Of a DNA stretch of 64,000 nucleotides, positions 31,940-43,959 are shown in pieces. The notes below the pieces were generated by a model. That model made no database searches, had not been told where the DNA came from, and worked only from the letters and a program-made list of their open reading frames with translations. The translations under genes and the position numbers were made by a program. Position 1 is the stretch's first letter. Each line of letters starts with the position of its first letter. Source of the DNA: Haliclona indistincta (lineage: Eukaryota > Porifera > Demospongiae > Haplosclerida > Chalinidae); NCBI GenBank assembly GCA_964017065.1, contig OZ024786.1, positions 9,801,047 to 9,865,046 on the forward strand, read 5' to 3'.

Positions 31940-33040
31940 TATTATTTAGTTAGTTAACCAGGTTTAAGCAGCTTCCTTTTTCTTATCTGGATTCAGTAAA
32001 TGTTTGACACGAGCAGCTCTTTTAATATACTTTGTTTGGTGCTTCACTGATATTGTTGACTGCATTGGTGAAGACCACCACCTTGTTTTGCCACCACCTG
32101 CGACAGTATGCAGCTATCACGGACACCATGACTGCCGCAGTAGCAGCGACCGCCAGCACCACGATCTGAACTCGCTTCTTCATTTATTAATTGAATTAGT
32201 TTCTGCCCACATCCATATCCTAATACATTATGTAGTCAGCAATTGACAAAATTAATGTTACACCTATAAAAATTATAATAATCAATACATGAGTGGTTGG
32301 CAAATTGGCATAAGCTTGGTGCTGCTAAGTTGCTGTGCAGTTAATCAGAACTACACATGTATTAAGGCTTACCCCAACGCTACTCCAAAAAAACTTGCAC
32401 TTAACCGTTGGCCTTACAGTCAACACGAGCTTTTATCAACTAATCACTGGCATAAGATGAAGTAACGCTATTCATTGGGTATGACACATGAGTTTACATT
32501 GAATTTTGAACCCATGTAACACAAAGTACGCATTAATGTACCATGCCTATGATCAATAAACGGTGTGTAGTGTGATTCATCTGGAATTGGCTCACCATCG
32601 CTAGGCTCTCTACCATTGCCAATTATCTCTTCATTCTCGTGATCTGCCACCTGTTCAGTGCTCTCACACTGCGTCTATAAGAACAATAATAATGCTCTTA
32701 GTAGATAATCACAAACGAGTAAAATACCTTATGGAATAGGTTTCCTACATAGTGGGCATTCAGCCCTCAGACATGGATGACTAAGATAATAACAGTGACT
32801 GTATTATGATAATGGACATTATGTGTGCTATTATGCATACCAGAACGTATGACCACATGTGATCACTTTAGGCTCTTTTGCTCGCTCGACATCGAGCTAG
32901 TAGTCTAGTACATGTATAGTTGCGCATGCGCAAGTGCAAAAGGCGTAGCGCAGCCAGCTGGCCGGCCAGTACCGGTGCAGTGTGTGTTATTGGTGCGCTT
33001 TTTGAGTGCAGCTGCCAGTCGAGATCCAGATCAGAATAAT
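31940..33040. other. No confident gene
   Basis: This holds a short minus-strand acidic frame (32468-32650, HENEEIIGNGREPSDGEPIP), which may be an exon, and otherwise nothing. A moderately GC-rich patch at 32900-33010 could be a promoter for the zinc-finger exon that follows. Confidence 0.35.
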
Positions 33041-33139
33041 GTTTGACAATGTTTTCTTGCCCGTTTGGTTGTGGTGACCAAGGCTCGAGAAAGAGATTTT
33101 TAAGTTTTAAGGCACCTCAGGTTGCTGCATCCTTTTCGA

Positions 33140-33283
33140 ATGAACTATCCTTGCTACATCGGTGGTTGCCACAAGTGGTTTCGTAGCATCAAGTCGCTGT
33201 CGAACCACGTATACGCCTATCATCCTGTGTCCAGTTCTGTTACATCTGAAATTCTGAGTCGTCTTTCATCCCTAACTATACTG
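33140..33283 (+). CDS. C2H2 zinc-finger first exon
   Basis: From ATG at 33140 the frame reads MNYPCYIGGCHKWFRSIKSL, then SNHVYAYHPVSSSVTS. This is a C-x4-C-x12-H-x4-H finger, and the frame ends at a GTACGC donor after 48 codons. Large animal transposon proteins of the type seen at 21-24 kb often begin with such a finger, so this may be the 5' end of a lost relative. I could not find a convincing second exon. An alternative upstream ATG (33049) in another frame gives MFSCPFGCGDQGSRKR. Confidence 0.45.
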
Positions 33284-33299
33284 GTACGCTAGCTCGTAT

Positions 33300-34400
33300 G
33301 TGTACTGTATATGTAATTCTGTTATCCTTGCACAGTTTCAAAATTAGTTGAGCAGAAAAGATCATGTCTTGTACATTTAGCCAGCTCTTTTGTCTAACAT
33401 ACACTGTACCTTCATTATTCAGGGAAATCTACAGCAGCTATACACTTTTACCTCACAGCTTAAGACATTAGTAATGTAAAGTCTTGCTACCATCATCATT
33501 GCTAAATCTTCTGTCTCTTCTGCCTCAATTCGTTTGAAAAAAGTTTCATTTTGTACAAATAGTTTTCCGTTAATTTACAGATTCATTCAAGTTGGCATCA
33601 TTGTTCTTGGCTTCTTCATTGACAATAATCACTTACTCTCAAATATTTCAAAATATAACGTCCATCGTACATAAATTGTTAGTGTGCATACATCTTGATG
33701 TTTTTGGTTTCTTCAATGGAGACTCGTTCTCCTTGACTGTGACTGTGAATGACTGTGTTTGACTGTGTTAGGTAAACATTTCATTCTTAATATGTATTAT
33801 AGTAGAATTTCTCGTATGATATAAGAGCGATATTACCTCATCTGCACTTGGCTGTTGATGGACATAAAATTCTGGTGGTTTCAGTGTAGTAGAAATAGAT
33901 TACAAATTACAGTGTAGTAGACAAATTGGGATGGATTATCTATCACCTGTATTAGATATGGGTCAGCTAATACTGATTGATCATCATCAAAACTTGAATA
34001 GCTATAAATAGTCAGAAGTAGTTATATCCACCATCAGTATTGCATACAGTGCTTCAAACAAAAAAAAACAATATCTCAGAAAGGCGAGTAAGCTGATTCC
34101 ATCCGTCAGAGTCAGGTTGTATAACCAGTTCTCAAAAAGCTACAGTAGGTACTGCCACCAGTGTGATTGCTGATTTGTGAGAAATTGGTAATCCATCAGC
34201 AACATAATGCTTTTCGTACAAAAATGAAAAAGTTGGTTCCTTATGTGATTGATCTTTCTCTTTAGGTTTTGCACTTGTTGGAGTTGAAGAAATTGTGGCT
34301 GATGGCTAAGCTGTAGATGGTAGCGGAGATTAGTGGTACCTCAAGAATTTTGGAGCAAATTTTACAAAGCTAAAACTAGTGTGCCAGCCTGACATGACAC
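33300..34400. other. No gene seen
   Basis: AT-rich sequence with no coding signal beyond chance. A short 'gactgtg' simple repeat occurs at 33735-33765. Confidence 0.4.
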
Positions 34401-34461
34401 ACTTAGGTGAGCCAAATGCTTGTCCACCCGTTTGGCACATCGACACACGTGCCAGGCTATT

Positions 34462-34507
34462 AGTGTGCCACTACTGACACACTATAGTGTGTCTGTAGTG
34501 GCACACT
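34462..34507. repeat. 46 bp near-perfect palindrome
   Basis: AGTGTGCCACTAC at the left end pairs with GTAGTGGCACACT at the right, and GACACACTATAGTGTGTC forms the centre. There is a single T/T mismatch in each half. It could be the remains of an inverted-repeat mobile element or an extruding cruciform. Confidence 0.9.
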
Positions 34508-34619
34508 TAGTGTGTGTCTGCATAATAATTATTACTATCTGGTTTCATTCGAATATTCGTATTCAGCGCATTCTCATGATTGTGACGGGGTTAACAATTA
34601 TTAATAATAATTGTACACA

Positions 34620-34931
34620 GTAGACATGAAAGAAAAAGTAGACAAACTACTTAAAAAGGAAGAAGAGAGAGAAAAGGCACGAAAGATTACAAAATATAAT
34701 AATACGAGGAGGAGGCAGATTAAAAAGAGGAACAGAGAGGAAATGGAAAAAGAAAAGAGAAAGACCCAGGCAAGACTAGAGGCTGAGAGAGAATTTAGAC
34801 TGAATCATAGATATTAGTGAACATGTTCTGTTATTAGTCCATTGTAAAATCTGCTCCAAAAATAATTATAAGTACTCATGCTGTTACTTACAAGTACTCT
34901 TGGCTCCTTTTCTGAAAAGATAATTATTATA
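34620..34931. repeat. Long inverted repeat, left arm
   Basis: About 312 bp, essentially identical to the reverse complement of 35550-35862. It encodes on the plus strand the same 60-odd residues (KKEEEREKARKITKYNNTR onwards to RLNHRY) that end the coiled-coil ORF of the right arm, so it is a truncated inverted copy. Confidence 0.95.
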
Positions 34932-34939
34932 CACAAATG

Positions 34940-35138
34940 CTGCTTGCAGGGCGGCGAACACTGTAGGGGGCTTGATCTCAAATAGGGCACAGCTCTCTGA
35001 TACAACAAAGCACTGCTGCATCTCAGTACCATCAGCCCCAAATCTCACAACCCTTGGCTCAGGGAAGCTCCTCTCTCGAAATACCGTGTCAAATGACGTT
35101 CCTATCTGTAAAAATATTGTGAGTGTAAAGTGAGGCAA
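34940..35138 (-). pseudogene. Exon-like fragment inside the inverted repeat
   Basis: The minus strand reads IGTSFDTVFRERSFPEPRVV and ESCALFEIKPPTVFAALQAA, opening at an AG near 35110. This resembles the segment before the C-terminus of uncharacterised transposon proteins (ending in a aromatic-rich strand). The rest of the loop (35140-35549) has a plus-strand charged frame (ERERERVATKREALGDI) of unknown origin. Confidence 0.4.
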
Positions 35139-35549
35139 AGCATAGCTGCAATGTACAAGCTGTGGTCAAGGTATAAACATGTGAATATCATTAATGTATA
35201 ATGCCTACCTTACACACAGGTCTTACCTCGAACACCTTCAACAATGGGAACCCTTTTTCCTGGCTTAATGGCGTCTACTGAAAACAAAAAACTGAAGAAC
35301 GAAAGGGAAAGAGAAAGAGTGGCAACAAAGAGAGAGGCCTTAGGAGACATACAAAAAATTATTGCGGGACACGGTATTCAGTCTCTCAAAAAAAATGAAC
35401 CGAGCAGCAAACTTTAGAACAATGTCTGGTTCTTATTCAATCGATGAAGGACGATATCAACAATAATGGTGGAGATGTCCGTTTGGTGGCTCTACCAATG
35501 CCCACAAGAAACATGTAAGAAAACTATTGAGTATTTGTATTTATTATGT

Positions 35550-35862
35550 TATAATAATTATCTTTTCAGAAAAGGAGCCAAGAGTACTTGTAAGTAACAG
35601 CATGAGTACTTATAATTATTTTTGGAGCAGATTTTACAATGGACTAATAACAGAACATGTTCACTAATATCTATGATTCAGTCTAAATTCTCTCTCAGCC
35701 TCTAGTCTTGCCTGGGTCTTTCTCTTTTCTTTTTCCATTTCCTCTCTGTTCCTCTTTTTAATCTGCCTCCTCCTCGTATTATTATATTTTGTAATCTTTC
35801 GTGCCTTTTCTCTCTCTTCTTCCTTTTTAAGTAGTTTGTCTACTTTTTCTTTCATGTCTACA
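35550..35862. repeat. Long inverted repeat, right arm
   Basis: Reverse complement of 34620-34931 across a 618 bp loop. It contains the 3' end of the coiled-coil ORF at 35664-36104, so the right arm is probably the source and the left arm the inverted duplicate. Confidence 0.95.
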
Positions 35863-36104
35863 TCATCTTCTCTTTGCCTCTTTTCTCCTCGCTTGTCTTC
35901 ACGTGAACTCCCTGCTTCCTCGACTTCTTCTCTTTCTCCTTTGTCTCTTTCTATCTTCTCTTTCTCTTTTTGTATTTCCAGCTTCTGTTTTTTTATTTCT
36001 TCTTTTTCTCTTTCTACTTTTTGTTTTTCTCTTTCCAATACTTGTTTCTCTAATTCCAAACTCTGCCTCTCCTTTTGAACTTTCTCTCTTTTTATCTGGC
36101 TCAA
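35664..36104 (-). CDS. Highly charged coiled-coil protein, 146 aa
   Basis: This continuous frame is made almost wholly of E/K/R/Q heptads (KQVLEREKQKVEREKEEIK, then KLEIQKEKEKIERDK). A short Ser/Gly break, EEAGSSREDKRGEKRQ, precedes a second helix to RLNHRY. It is a long single or two-segment coiled coil without other domains. It could be a spacer exon of a transposon-type protein or a small structural protein. Low complexity means homology is uninformative. Confidence 0.45.
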   Translation of the reverse strand: MSQIKREKVQKERQSLELEKQVLEREKQKVEREKEEIKKQKLEIQKEKEKIERDKGEREEVEEAGSSREDKRGEKRQREDDVDMKEKVDKLLKKEEEREKARKITKYNNTRRRQIKKRNREEMEKEKRKTQARLEAEREFRLNHRY

Positions 36105-36180
36105 TAAATTTCGCTATCATATTATATAAAACTGAAAAAAATTAATTTTGTTAACTATGCTGGAAATCCAAAATGCTTCC

Positions 36181-37843
36181 AGGCTAACTCTAAAGTTCTC
36201 TAGCCAGTCTCACGAAGTAAAGGAGCCGTTTACAATAGTTTCCCACCATGTAGAGGCCCTAGGGAAGCTCCATACCGAACGTGGCATTCGTCATCATATG
36301 CATCAGAAAAGTAAACACGCTGCTAGACTGACAAAATTGGTGCCGTGTTGTAATCAATGTAACATCAAAGTCTCCTAAACAGAATGTTGGATCAACAGTT
36401 AATACTGATGAATCAAATGAAGGCGTACAAAACCGGGCAATATAATTGAGTTGTGTTGCAACTACTGGTTCTGGTGTTGCGTTAGCTACTCGTGAACTTG
36501 TGCACAGCATCATCGGAATATGCTCGTTGCATCACTACAAAAGTTCATCATCAGCTAAACAATTATCATGGCTTTTTTGAATTCATGGTACTCGTCATAA
36601 CAAGCAGGGATTCTCATCTCCAGCACACAAGTTGATGCAGTTATGTTAGGTGGAAAGGAATATCCGACTTGCAATTTCCCTGGCTTTTAACAGATGGAGT
36701 GAATCCAGTATGAGCTCGATGCACAATCGAACAGAGATGATGAGGAGAATTTTCAGCATCTAAATAATTTCAAGGCAGTACAATAATTAAACATAATCAT
36801 TAAATTTCTGTTGTGCATTTGCATTTTCAGCAAAATATTGAGGATTACTGGTTATCTTGGCATTCATCAAATTAACTTGATACTAGCTGCCAACTGCATT
36901 AGACAATAGCAACATTTTGTATTGTAACTCAGGAATAGTATAAAATTTCTTGATACACTAGCAAAATGGCCTCAGGCTAATTTTTTCTTCTTTTAACCTT
37001 GCACTGCTCCGCAACTCTGTTGAGAGCATGCTAATTGATGTTATGATCATCATTGGTATAATACAACTCCACGAATTTTCCAGTTTAGCAATCTTTTGAT
37101 CGCTATCGTCATCATCATCATTGAAAGTAGCCTGTCTCTCCTGCCTTCGTTTGAGACTGAGGCGTTTTGTCCCACTTCTGCACAATACTGTCATGGTGAC
37201 TCATTCGAGCCAGGAAAAAACTCTAACTAGGCTTTTTATAGTATTCTAGATCTGTAGAGAATTAAAATAAGTTCAATCAATGCAAATGCTGGATATAATT
37301 AGGACCTTTTCCTTCATCCACTTGGAATCAAGAAGAACTAATTATAACTCTTCTGCTTGGATGTTCACTTTTGCGGCTGCTATGTTTGAAACCTTGCCCT
37401 CGGCTTAGATATTAATATTGATATTGTCTTCAATTGTTCCCATAACTTTTGCCGAGATCTAGTTCATCAACAACACACACAGGGACAGTGGAATCACTAG
37501 CAATATTACCCGTATTACTTGAACTAGACAAACACATAACACTATTAGAAGGATACCACTTCTTGATGCTGGCTTGTCCCTCTATTTTGGAGCAAAAGCT
37601 CTGTATATGGCCCATCTCTCCACAGCAAAAACAGGGCCCCAACGGGCAAGCCTTGGCAACCGCCGGGATCAAACCAGGACGTCTGGGTACCTGGGCTGCA
37701 GAACGTGGACTGGGAGTGGCTGACGAGCTGGAGCGCTTGGCAAGAATAGTAGCTCGGCTTAACATTGCCCTCTTGCGCTTGGTTGCCTTTTCTCGGCCGC
37801 CTTCTCCGCCTTTTCAATCCGTTTCTCGTCGTCCGAGCCGCTT
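36181..37843. repeat. Composite repeat R5, copy A
   Basis: Collinear with 58129-60297. This copy lacks about 260 bp of Harbinger transposase present in copy B (junction near 36320). It has instead kept the complete zinc knuckle. After 37843 the two diverge. No terminal repeats were found. Confidence 0.85.
37430..37765 (-). pseudogene. Zinc-knuckle (gag-like) ORF, copy A
   Basis: This 111-codon frame has a basic Ser/Pro-rich start (RSSSSATPSPRSAAQVPRRP), then CFCCGEMGHIQSFC, a complete CX2CX4HX4C zinc knuckle, and a Ser/Asn-rich tail. Zinc knuckles of this kind close the gag-like ORF of DIRS- and gypsy-type retroelements, where they bind RNA. No RT follows. The matching upstream coiled segment survives only in copy B (60215-60762). 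Confidence 0.65.
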
Positions 37844-38028
37844 CACCACTTAGACATTTATCCACTTAGACATCTCTTACCTGATATATACGCATGATAC
37901 TTGGAGGACTAGGCGGAAAAGAAAAGCTTTCAAAAATTCCTGTATTATTAAAAGGAGCTCTTGTTTTTTATATACAAGAACTATCAAAGGAACACCACAG
38001 TTCAGTCAAATCATGAGGGAGAAGAGTC

Positions 38029-38985
38029 TGAAACAACATTGTACCTCCAAATTTCCTCTCTTAGCACTACTTTCACATCACAATTGTCTTAAGATATTAA
38101 CCATTTATGCTCGTCAAACCATCGAACTGCACTAATTATAATAATTATTATATGATATTTAGTACACAGTAAACTAACCTCCATTGGCAAGAGTATCTTT
38201 GGTAGACACCCATGCATCAACAGTATATGACATGCCTGTATTCTATTGATCAAAAAAGTAGTATGATCATATCGATAGTAGTTTAACAAAAGACATGACT
38301 GTAGAAAATAAGGTTTGCAGATAATAACATGCTGTGGATATCTCTTACCTTTTAATTTCAGAGCACTTTATCTGCTGTTCTGGTTTTGTATACTCTGTTC
38401 TTCTCTTAGCAGAGCACTACCAGTCATCAAGATAAGAGTTTAAAATCTTCTTTAAGCCGCTTTAAAAACAATGTAAAATTACTAATTTTATTTTAGAAAC
38501 TGTATTGCTGATAACCTTTATTAATCATCACAATTAACATTTTGACCTTTTTGTGTACAATAATGACAGCATGACTTATTTGAGTAGCTAAATCTACTCT
38601 CATTTTGAAGAAGCTGGTATGTGTCTGCTGTTAAGGTTGCACCCAATGTCGTACCTCCTGAAGTTAATGTAGAGGAGAGATGTACACTGGTAGAGACCAC
38701 CACTATTGGCCCCTCGTTGGCTGTGAACCAACAAGCAGCATCGTATTGCAATGATAAACTCATTGTTAAAGTTAAATTTTGTCTCACTTTCTGTTAGTAA
38801 GTGTAGATTGAAAAGCCAATGATCCCAACAGAAGTATAATTGGGACTCTTGGTGTGGCTGTCATTTGGACTGGTATGTATATTGGCAAATACAGCGACAG
38901 TTGTGGGGATGGTCACATCTGGCATAGGAGGCATTGGGATAACGCTGTGCTGCTTTTGCCCCCGAGGAACTTCGCAACGAAAACA
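38029..38985. repeat. Composite repeat R4, copy 2
   Basis: Second copy of 11432-12510, with several deletions (for example a shorter segment near 38610). On the minus strand it carries MAYTRMKCFRCEVPRGQKQH and TTVAVFANIHTSPND as one frame (38794-39006). Confidence 0.7.
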
Positions 38986-39009
38986 TTTCATTCTGGTGTA
39001 AGCCATGAC

Positions 39010-39735
39010 TAAAAGTTTAAATCAAGCATTTGCTGAACTGCATCATCGTCATCACCAGAGACATCAAATAAGCCATCAAATAAGGAAAAATTCAAATACA
39101 TTAGCGCACTGTGCTGCGCTAAATAATAGTACGGTACATCTTCCCACGTTCATGAAGTAAATCTACCTCAAGCAGAGCAGGTGCATTCAATGAAGGTACC
39201 AATGCCTTCCGGAAGAAAAGCATCTGGCATTCAAAGAGAACAGAATTTTAACACTTCTGCTATGAACCCTGTGAAGAAACCTCATGGGGATAGAGAGAGT
39301 AGTGTCATCCAGAGGATAACCGGCATGGCATGCGTGCCCCCAGAATCGTGCTTGCTCCATTATCAGTCTTCCAGGCAGGCAGGGAAATACTCATATGCAT
39401 ATACGCCTATCCTGGACTTCCTGCCAAACTGCCACAATCCCTGAGCGTGAGGTGACAGCATGCACGAGGGTTGAAACATGTGATGCCAATAATCTCAGCA
39501 GGGCACAGAACCAGTATTGATCCAATGGAGTTTAGAGGAGTTGGTGAGCAACACAGTAACGTGTTGCTGCAACTATTCTTATAATATTATTCTTGAATTC
39601 TTTTCAGCTAAACTCATCAAGTGTGTCACGTCATCTCATTCAATTCATCGGCATTTGGAGACAGTATCATATTTTCTCAATAAGGTGGTCACATATAAGC
39701 ATTAATTAACCAACACAATGCATGTACTGAATTCT
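39010..39735. other. No assigned gene
   Basis: An 87-codon plus-strand frame (39181-39444, ITGMACVPPESCLLHYQSS) exists without family resemblance. The rest shows nothing recognisable up to the duplicated block. Confidence 0.3.
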
Positions 39736-39794
39736 GCTATTGTGTGCCTTTGTATTCTGACTGATAATTATTGTATCGTATTGTATTCTTGTAG

Positions 39795-40418
39795 TTGGAG
39801 TCTACTCATGATTCTCTCTGTGCTACTGCCGGTATGACTCGATGCTATGAGTGCTTTGGACAGGTGTTCATTGGATACGTTTCCCAGTGGAGTGAACAGG
39901 AGAAGGCTACAGCTTACTGCTTGGTGAACAAAGTAGTCAAATTAGACCAGAGAGTGAGTTGTCTATCGTACTACTAAATACTTGGTTCTTTAAGGTCAAA
40001 GTCAAAGGTCTACGCTCTGCTGTTTACCCTTGTGAGCAGTAATAAAACCACTGTAACATTGTCAGCACAAGAGAACAGAACTTATGTCTAGTCTGTCATT
40101 GTAAACCATTGTCATATGAAATGCTGCACGTTGGTCTCACTGTCTCACTGTCTCAGTTCTAATGATCGTTTCAGCTGGCTAGCTCCCACTAGTCATTTCG
40201 ACTGGCTAGTTCCCATGTTACACCTGTACCATAAGAAAACTGACCACACACTGTTCAGCTCTACCCTTAGGCTGAGAGTGTGCTGAAGCTGGGTCCCAAT
40301 GTGCTCCAATGGCAAGAGCGGAACCTACGGCAGGTCCATCGGTTCATCCTCAAGCCCTATCCTATCACACATCAAGCTAGACTACTCTATATACTGACTG
40401 GACCAGTAGATGATGCTG
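39795..40418 (+). pseudogene. Two-exon gene fragment, unidentified (copy II)
   Basis: Exons 39795-39953 and 40271-40418 match copy I. Exon a differs by a few residues (STHDSL for STHEAL). Splice sites and phase are conserved. Confidence 0.55.
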
Positions 40419-41028
40419 GTTAGTGTGATGTGTGAGAGAGAATTGTGTTATTTTTTGCTGTCCCCTTGTGTCCGAAAAAGCGAGGCTCTTCTGTAGTCTG
40501 AACCATTAGCTATAGCAGTAATGGCAAGTTCCCGTACGTAATAATTTCTTCTCTCTTCCCTCCCTTCTATCCCTTCCTGCCCACCCTTCCCTCTCTCCTC
40601 CCTCTCCGATACCATCATTTCCATCTTTGATGAACTACTCTGTAAGTAACCAAATGAAATACCCAGCAGGGTTCTATCTAGGATTTTTATTTTTAGGGTA
40701 AGGCTTTAGTGAGAGGCCAGGAAAATTTTGAAATTTAGACCTTTAAATGGCCATTTTGAGACACTTTGACGTAATTTAAGTCACTAATGCCTATGCCTAT
40801 AATGTAATGCCTATATTTACCATCATTTTAGCACCAAGTTTGTCTCAATTTGGTGGCAAATTTTGGGGGGAAGTTTGGGGGAGAATCTTTCCCTCCACCC
40901 CCCCCCCCAGTGGATAGAACCCTGCCCAGTGTAAAGTGCCAAGTAGTCATAAATGGTTGACAAGATAAGATTTGTCATGGTTTATTTCATTAGCTAAGCC
41001 TCAAGCAGTTCAGTTTTGAAATTTTTAC

Positions 41029-42290
41029 TTAAGGAGATAGTGACTTTTTGGTTTCTTGTGGCGTGTTTATTGAGTTCAAATAGCGATGGAATTTGCCACT
41101 CGACAAGCCAAGTGCTTGAACGCATTGGACAGGGAGGGCGTTCAGTTGCCTCACAATAACTGGTAACTCCTTCCTGCGAACAATCTCATTGTATTCTTTT
41201 ATTGTTACGTTGCCATGGACACGTAACTCCACCTGGTAGCCGAACAATCTCGTCTCATCCACTTCCTCCAATTCTTCGTACACTCCCTCTATCTGCTTCA
41301 ACGTCTTTACTACTTTGGGCATCACCATGTTACGGCAACTGGGGAGGCCCATCTTCACTTCATGTATCAGCACTGGGTAACAAACGTGTCTCACCCGAGT
41401 GTCATCTACATGAACTGGGACATCAACAGATCCGTACCCTCCTCAACTGTCCAAGCATGGGAAACACCTAAAATTACAAATAGTTTTGGCACTATTTAAT
41501 GTGAGTGAATACCTTTCCTGTGTCCTTGTCCTCCAGTCCAAAAAGACTGATCTCTTCTGTTGGGACCGTACACTCAATGTCATATCTTCTAACACATCCA
41601 TTTGGAGAGTAAGGCACGTCCCACATCGTATTTAGTGCAGCCTCCTCTTTCATGCCATATGCTACTAGAGCAACATCGTCGATGCCGGCAGCCACCATTA
41701 GAACATAGAAAGTAACAGCCACCTATAAAAAAAATAGTTCATAATACACTGTTGAAAATGGGGTGCTATCACAACTCATTGGTGTTAAATCAATGGGATG
41801 TTGTGTAGACATGTTGGTTATTGACATGAGAATAATGGTGTCAGTCTTACAACAATTATCTACTAACAAGAACAAGAGTGTTCAGGGAACTCATGGGGTG
41901 TCCTAGTAACACGCAGACAGTTTTCAATTGTATCATGGATTGAACACTATGAAAATCCACTCAAAAGCTTACTCTGAAATAAAATGAAGCGTGTTCCGAA
42001 GTAGAGGGAGCCACTGTAGGTCCCATAGCTGAGATGTAGTAGCTGAGAATCTCTTTGTGCTCTCTGTCCATCTTGGCATACAATAGGTATCCCATCTCTC
42101 CTATGAGTGCATATCCTGGCAGGTCTTTGTTTACTTCTCAGCGAGACATGAGATGAACGATGGAGTATCTCGGAAATAGCTACTTCAGTTCTGACACAGT
42201 AGTCTTGATAGTAACATTGTCCAATGCCAGTTCAGGGTCAACGTTCAGAGTCATGATTGACAAGTAACCAGACAGGACTTCTAACTTTCA
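41029..42290 (-). pseudogene. Multi-exon gene fragment, unidentified (copy II)
   Basis: Equivalent of 15411-16667 with the same exon layout, the same in-frame TGA in E1 and the same E2/E3 phase conflict. These lesions therefore predate the duplication. Confidence 0.5.
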
Positions 42291-42523
42291 ATGAACAATC
42301 CTTCTTCTCCTTTAAAGCCTTGATGTATGCTTTACTTAAAGGGCTACTGTCACAATAATTTGAAACAATACAGCAAGACAACTCAATTTTACAAAAAAAG
42401 CAATTTGAAACAATACAGCAATATGTACACTAAGATGTAATACAAAGACACTTATATGTAACAATAACAAACAATTACAACAAAGAAACAACAACAAAAA
42501 ACACCGAAAAGAAACAGAAATAG

Positions 42524-42709
42524 TCAGGAAGTTCCCAAGATGGAAGCAGCATTGCCTCTTTGAACTGCCACAGACAAACGCTGGACCAAGTATGAACGGC
42601 TTAGTGGGTCACCTGTTTGTAATGCGATCCTCTTGGCTAAATCCTTGCTGAATTTAATATACCTCTTACCAAAAGTGCCCATGGTCTCAATCGCAATTGG
42701 TACAAACAT
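42524..42709 (-). pseudogene. LINE ORF C-terminal fragment (copy II)
   Basis: Identical in protein sequence to 16906-17091 (FVPIAIETMGTF, then QRGNAASIL). It is carried passively in the duplicated block. Confidence 0.7.
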
Positions 42710-42742
42710 GTACAGTGACCGATGAAGTCGACTGTGCAGTAC

Positions 42743-43000
42743 TTAGCAATTTTCTGTTCTCTGCCTGAGCTGCCACAGTGCCCGGTGCAATAACAGCAGC
42801 TGCTCTATACGAGAGAGCAAGAGTGTCAGGGCATGTAAAATCCCAGACGACAATTGAAATGATATGTTAGACAATACAGCTTGGTAAAGATGGGAGAGGT
42901 ACTTCATAGACTGTTTTTCGGTCAGGAGGAATCGAGGTTCAAACTGCTTTAGCATTGTACGAAAGGTATCACAAACAATATTACTATAAATTATAAACAA
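42743..43000 (-). other. Unassigned ORF, 85 aa (copy II)
   Basis: Copy of 17125-17382 with one residue changed (IIYSN for IIYNN). Function unknown. Confidence 0.3.
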
Positions 43001-43140
43001 ATAATTATTATACCAAATAAATGATTATACATTTACCTCATTTTCAAATGAATACATACTCGATAATTTACAGGTGTCCACTATATGCGCTTTATTCAGT
43101 CTTATCCACTTTATTCTTTATCCACTTTATTCAGTCTTAG

Positions 43141-43324
43141 AGTACATTGCTCTAAAAAGATGGAAGGATGCAAGTGGGAGGGCGAACTGCGATTTTTGAA
43201 AGACCATGAGAAAGAATGTGAGTGGGCTATACTAGACTGTCGATACGGGTGTGGAGAACGCGTCCCTCGTCGCCGACTAGCCGAGCATGAACAGAACGAG
43301 TGCCCAAAGCAGCAGATCAAGTGA
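43141..43324 (+). CDS. TRAF-type zinc finger exon, open frame (copy II)
   Basis: From the CTTAG acceptor the frame is open to TGA (43322-43324). It reads VHCSKKMEGCKWEGEL, LKDHEKECEWAILDC, then YGCGERVPRRRLAEHEQNEC. This gives one complete and one partial TRAF-type zinc finger (C-x6-C, H-x3-C, C-x3-C, H-x5-C). In TRAF proteins such fingers support assembly of signalling adaptors. No RING or MATH domain is present nearby, so it is a fragment, but unlike copy I it lacks the nonsense codon. Confidence 0.65.
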
Positions 43325-43519
43325 AAGTGGAGATTCTTGTGAGAAAGATGGAGCAGCGTTTTAAGGGAGGATTAGCAGCTGTGAGGGAGGCACTTGGAAT
43401 ACTTGAGGCCTCCAAGCGCTTGAGGCAATTAATAGTACCTCTGTCCAAACTGGCAATCAAGCCATCTGGTTTCAACAATTGCAAATGAATGCCACATCAA
43501 TAATACACAGAAAATGTGT

Positions 43520-43650
43520 CGTATCTGGATGTCATAAATCATGCACACAACACCTGGTAGATCTGTCATGATGCAGACATTTCTCTGGAAGTTTTCGGGT
43601 GCAGATGATATTCTGAAGGGTAGACGATGAAAACAGTAACGATCGACCAT
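43520..43650 (-). pseudogene. Ty3/gypsy reverse transcriptase shard (copy II)
   Basis: Same relic as 17900-18032, with SSAPENFQRN replacing SSAPEHFQRN. The catalytic DD is degenerate in both. Confidence 0.8.
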
Positions 43651-43959
43651 ACGGTATTAACGCTTATAGCTAGATTTTTAATATTTAAAATGTGTCATTC
43701 GGCATATATTGTGCTTAAGCGCAAGCTAAGCATAAGTGCTTATAATAAATGCTTCAAATTATAACTACAATCACTCGAAGAATAGTCAAGTACTGAAGTG
43801 CTTGCTTGCTAGTTTCTCGTACTAATGGCATAATGGTACAACTTTGTACTGTGCATGTGTTCCAATACACTTTAAATTTATTTTTGGGTCTTTCACTTTG
43901 GTGTTTCAGTAGTCACATAATATAAATGCTTAACAATATTGTTGGTTATGTATAATGTC

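Larger units (their letters stand above)
39739..43956. repeat. 4.2 kb segmental duplication, copy II
   Basis: Direct-orientation copy of 14124-18345, about 25.6 kb away. The junction sequences do not share obvious target duplications, which argues for segmental duplication rather than transposition. The high identity suggests recent origin or an assembly duplication. Confidence 0.95.

Noticed and set aside
35836..36145. Plus-strand Ser/Phe/Leu-rich ORFs
   Set aside because: Shadows of the minus-strand Glu/Lys/Arg coiled-coil frame, whose codons read as Ser/Phe/Leu on the other strand.
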